From assembly GCF_001424025.1 (NCBI RefSeq), contig NZ_LMPZ01000001.1, positions 373,074 through 437,073 on the forward strand: DNA of 64,000 nt. The letters are read 5' to 3'. The position numbers and the translations under genes are program-made. The notes beneath the pieces were generated by a model, which searched no databases, was not told where the DNA came from, and saw nothing but the letters and a program-made list of their open reading frames with translations. Position 1 is the stretch's first letter. Each line of letters opens with the position of its first letter. Positions 61,178-64,000 of this stretch are shown here, piece by piece. Source of the stretch: Brevundimonas sp. Leaf363. Lineage in GTDB: Bacteria > Pseudomonadota > Alphaproteobacteria > Caulobacterales > Caulobacteraceae.

Positions 61178-61549
61178 CTAGGCCTTGCACTCCGCCGGCG
61201 GGTCGTCGGCGAACAGGGCGCAGGCGCGGTCGATTTCGTCCTGGATGAGGGCGCAGGCGTTGTCGGCGTTGCACGGCGGGTGGGTCGCGGGGCTGACGGC
61301 GATGCAGCGCTCGACCAGCTTGGCCGAGGCGGCCTCGCCGATGCTGTCGCGGCAGGTGCGGTCAGCTGGGCCCAGGACATCACTGCCGGCGGGCGTGACC
61401 TCGGGCGGCGCCTCTTCCTGGGGCGGGGCGTCCGTGGGCATGACCGGGGCGGCGGCGTCATCGGCGGCCGTCTCGGTCTCGGCCGGGTCGGACGAGGGGC
61501 CGCAGGCGGTCAGGGCCAGAACGGCGCAGGCGGCGAGCAACAGGCGCAT
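61178..61549 (-). CDS. Small Cys-rich lipoprotein, unknown
   Basis: 123 residues. Lipobox ALTAC with Cys16; an acidic Ala/Glu/Pro linker; then a 65-residue domain with six Cys (RTCRDS, ERCIAVSPATHPPCNADNAC, DRACALF, AECKA), which suggests disulfides in the periplasm. No family recognised. It follows rph on the same strand by 59 bases. The long upstream frame is a shadow of rph. Confidence 0.78.
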   Translation of the reverse strand: MRLLLAACAVLALTACGPSSDPAETETAADDAAAPVMPTDAPPQEEAPPEVTPAGSDVLGPADRTCRDSIGEAASAKLVERCIAVSPATHPPCNADNACALIQDEIDRACALFADDPPAECKA

Positions 61550-61608
61550 CAGCGTGTCTCCGATCGCGAAGCGGGGACGATGCGCCGGAACGCGGCGCGC
61601 CGCCAGCC

Positions 61609-62325
61609 CTAGCCCGCGATGGCGTGGCGCTGCAGGGTGAACAGCTCGTTGCAGCCCAGCTCGGCCAAGGCGAACAGCTGGTTGAACTCCTCCCGCGAGA
61701 ATCCGCGCTTCTCGCCCGTGGCCTGGATCTCGACGATCTGGCCCGAGCCGGTCAGGACGAAGTTGCTGTCGGTCTCGGCGGTGGAATCCTCGTCGTAGTC
61801 GAGGTCCAGCACGGGCAGGTCCTTGTAGAGCCCGCACGAAACGGCGGCGACCTGGTCCAGGATGGGGTCGCCCGCCAGCAGGCCTTTTTCGCGATGCCGC
61901 TTGAGCGCCAGGGCCATGGCGACCCACGCGCCGGTGATGGAGGCTGTGCGCGTGCCGCCGTCCGCCTGGATGACGTCGCAGTCGATCAGCACCTGACGCT
62001 CGCCCAGCGCCTTCAGATCGACGACGGCGCGCAAGGACCGGCCGATCAGGCGCTGGATCTCCTGGGTGCGGCCCGACTGCTTGCCGGCGGCGGCTTCGCG
62101 ACGGCCGCGCGTATGGGTGGCGCGGGGCAGCATGCCGTACTCTGCGGTAACCCAGCCCTGACCGCTGTTGCGCATCCAGCCCGGCACCTTGTCCTCGACC
62201 GAGGCGGTGACCAGCACCTTGGTATGGCCGAACGACACCAGGCACGAGCCCTCGGCGTATCGGTTGACGTCGGTTTCCAGCGTGACGGGGCGGAGCTGAT
62301 CGGGCAGGCGTTCGGACGGGCGCAT
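61609..62325 (-). CDS. rph: Ribonuclease PH
   Basis: 238 residues. It trims tRNA 3' ends by phosphorolysis. Conserved: [60 protein letters not shown] and [20 protein letters not shown]. It is divergent from hrcA with 44 bases between, an arrangement conserved in alphaproteobacteria. Confidence 0.98.
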   Translation of the reverse strand: MRPSERLPDQLRPVTLETDVNRYAEGSCLVSFGHTKVLVTASVEDKVPGWMRNSGQGWVTAEYGMLPRATHTRGRREAAAGKQSGRTQEIQRLIGRSLRAVVDLKALGERQVLIDCDVIQADGGTRTASITGAWVAMALALKRHREKGLLAGDPILDQVAAVSCGLYKDLPVLDLDYDEDSTAETDSNFVLTGSGQIVEIQATGEKRGFSREEFNQLFALAELGCNELFTLQRHAIAG

Positions 62326-62369
62326 CGTCTTTCCTTGGAAGCGGGTGCGCGGGTGCTTATCCTGAAAGC

Positions 62370-63464
62370 GTGAGCCTGTATGCCCCCCATCCCCCGCCGT
62401 TCGGCGACCAGCCCGCCGGCCTGACCGTGCTGGACGAGCGCGCGCGCGACATCTTCCGCCGCATCGTCGAAAGCTATCTGCAGTCGGGCGAGCCGGTGGG
62501 GTCGCGGACGCTGTCGCGGGCGGGGATCGCCCTGTCGCCGGCGTCGATCCGAAACACCATGCAGGACCTGACGATGGCGGGGCTGCTGGCGTCGCCGCAC
62601 ACCTCGGCCGGGCGGGTGCCGACCCATGCGGGTCTGCGCCTGTTCGTCGACGGCCTGCTGGAGGTCGGAGACATCGGCGCGGACGAGCGGCGCGAGATCG
62701 ACGGCCGTCTGGCGGGTCGGGGACGCAGTTTCGAGGACGCGCTGGACGAGGCGACCAATCTGCTGAGCGGGCTGGCGGGCGGGGCGGGCATCGTCGCCTC
62801 GCCGGTGCGCGAGGCGGGGGTCAAGCACGTGGAGTTCGTGGCCCTGGGTCACGATCAGGCGCTGGCGGTGCTGGTGGGCGACGACGGGACGGTCGAGAAC
62901 CGGCTGATGCCGCTGGCCGCCGGGGTCACGCCCTCGACGCTGCAGGAGGCGTCCAACTTCCTGAACGCGCGGCTGAAGGGGCGGCCGCTGGTCGAAGCGC
63001 GCCAGGAAATGGGGCAGGAGCTGGAGGCCGCCCGGCGCGAGCTGGACACCGCCGCCGCGCGCCTGGTCGAGGACGGGGTGGCCGCCTGGTCGGGCGGCGC
63101 CGAGCGCGAACGCAGCCTGATCGTGCGCGGCCGGGCCAATCTGCTGCAGGACGCCGGGGCGCTGGAGGACCTGGAGCGCGTGCGCACCCTGTTCGACGAT
63201 CTGGAGCAGAAGCAGCAGCTGATCGGCCTGCTGGACGGGGTGTCGGCGGCGCAGGGCGTGCGCATCTTCATCGGGGCGGAAACGCGCCTGTTTTCGCTTT
63301 CGGGTTCCGCCGTGATCGCGGCGCCCTATATGAGCGGCCGACAACGGGTTCTGGGCGCCATCGGCGTCATCGGACCTGCGAGACTGAACTACGCCCGCGT
63401 CATCCCGTTGGTGGACTATACCGCCCGGGTGCTGGGCCGAATGCTGGACGGAAGAGACACGTGA
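62370..63464 (+). CDS. hrcA: Heat-inducible transcription repressor HrcA
   Basis: 364 residues from a GTG start. HrcA represses groESL and other chaperone genes at CIRCE sites. N-terminal winged helix: [61 protein letters not shown]-terminal [20 protein letters not shown] [20 protein letters not shown]. Its stop overlaps the grpE GTG start in GTGA. No CIRCE palindrome was seen before it, so it is probably not self-regulated here. Confidence 0.96.
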   Translation: MSLYAPHPPPFGDQPAGLTVLDERARDIFRRIVESYLQSGEPVGSRTLSRAGIALSPASIRNTMQDLTMAGLLASPHTSAGRVPTHAGLRLFVDGLLEVGDIGADERREIDGRLAGRGRSFEDALDEATNLLSGLAGGAGIVASPVREAGVKHVEFVALGHDQALAVLVGDDGTVENRLMPLAAGVTPSTLQEASNFLNARLKGRPLVEARQEMGQELEAARRELDTAAARLVEDGVAAWSGGAERERSLIVRGRANLLQDAGALEDLERVRTLFDDLEQKQQLIGLLDGVSAAQGVRIFIGAETRLFSLSGSAVIAAPYMSGRQRVLGAIGVIGPARLNYARVIPLVDYTARVLGRMLDGRDT

Positions 63465-64000
63465 CCCATCAAGATCAGACCGACGCCGAGCTGGAGCTGG
63501 ACGGCGAGCCCGATTTCAACGCCGAGCCCGAGAACGACCTGGCCCCGCTGGACGCCGTCATCGCCGAGCGGGACGAGTGGAAGGACCGCGCGCTGCGCGC
63601 CGTGGCCGAGACCGAGAACGTCAAGCGTCGCTCGGAAACCCAGCAGAACGACGCCCGCGCCTACGCCATCCAGCGCTTCGCCCGGGACCTGCTGGGCGTG
63701 GCCGACAGCCTGGAGCGGGCGTTGCAGGCCGCGCCCAAGGAGGCCGAGGGGCCGTCCGCCAGCCTGGTGTCGGGTCTGGAGCTGATCCAGAAGAGCTTCA
63801 CCCAGGCGCTGGAGAGCAACAACGTCAAACGCGTCGACCCGCAGGCGGGCGAGGCCTTCGACCCGAACCTGCATCAGGCGATGATGGAGCAACCCTCCGA
63901 CACCGTTCAGGGCGGGCAGGTGATCCAGACGCTGCAGGCGGGCTATGCGCTGTTCGGCCGGGTGCTGCGCCCGGCGATGGTGGTGGTGGCGGCCAAGGGC
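63461..64000 (+). CDS. grpE: Nucleotide exchange factor GrpE, 5' part
   Basis: 180 residues to the window edge, from a GTG overlapping the hrcA stop. GrpE swaps ADP on DnaK. An acidic start ([20 protein letters not shown]) is followed by the long coiled coil ([40 protein letters not shown]) and the beta domain ([37 protein letters not shown]). Nearly complete; only the last residues are cut off. Confidence 0.95.
   Translation, partial: MTHQDQTDAELELDGEPDFNAEPENDLAPLDAVIAERDEWKDRALRAVAETENVKRRSETQQNDARAYAIQRFARDLLGVADSLERALQAAPKEAEGPSASLVSGLELIQKSFTQALESNNVKRVDPQAGEAFDPNLHQAMMEQPSDTVQGGQVIQTLQAGYALFGRVLRPAMVVVAAKG

Overview
The window is about 64 kb of very GC-rich DNA, packed with genes on both strands. 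Stop and start codons often overlap (ATGA or GTGA). Gene content and order point to an alphaproteobacterium of the family Caulobacteraceae, most likely Brevundimonas or a close relative. Supporting signs are rpsT-dnaA-dnaN-recF-gyrB in one stretch with mutM and an enoyl-CoA hydratase beside it, an EipA/DUF1134 lipoprotein, and rph divergent from hrcA-grpE. The genus is an inference from protein flavour; no search was run.

Layout. 1-6.4 kb: 3' part of pheT, a YqhA-type membrane protein, EipA, RecQ and a secreted beta-barrel candidate. 6.4-9 kb: exported GH51 arabinofuranosidase and an exported alpha/beta hydrolase. 9-21.2 kb, minus strand: replication and repair block gyrB, recF, a GIY-YIG gene, a membrane gene, dnaN, dnaA and rpsT, then an enoyl-CoA hydratase, an unknown HTH-like protein, a membrane protein, DUF1697 and mutM. 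21.3-34.3 kb: OPT transporter, TypA, an MprF-like enzyme, small envelope and stress proteins, a histidinol-phosphatase-like enzyme, a lipase, two exported methyltransferase-like proteins and Hsp20. 34.3-38.8 kb: two pentapeptide-repeat proteins, a broken DUF559 nuclease gene, a RibD-like deaminase and gpmA. 39-47.8 kb: a phosphohexomutase, a flavoprotein, an M28 peptidase, a serine hydrolase, metK, trmB, bioY and DUF1993. 47.9-60.4 kb: the translation/RNA operon rimP-nusA-ylxR-infB, three envelope genes, then rbfA-truB-rpsO-pnp. 60.6-64 kb: two small lipoproteins, rph, hrcA and the start of grpE.

The most striking feature outside the genes is the density of long palindromic intergenic elements. 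At least eight sequence types fill most gaps, often starting or ending within a few bases of a stop codon. Two small nuclease genes of unrelated families are each enclosed by copies of a different palindrome type, and in both the 3' coding end runs into the repeat: a GIY-YIG gene, whose frame continues without a stop into recF, and a DUF559 gene, now frameshifted. This suggests that small endonucleases travel with, or help spread, these palindromes, much as RAYT transposases are associated with REP elements. It is the best candidate here for an under-described system.

Regulatory candidates are a ROSE-like RNA thermometer and RpoH-like promoter before hsp20, an intrinsic-terminator hairpin just before the rimP-nusA-infB operon (possible attenuator), an AT-rich palindrome before metK, and a long dnaA leader. 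No tRNA, rRNA, CRISPR array, prophage or insertion-sequence transposase was recognised.
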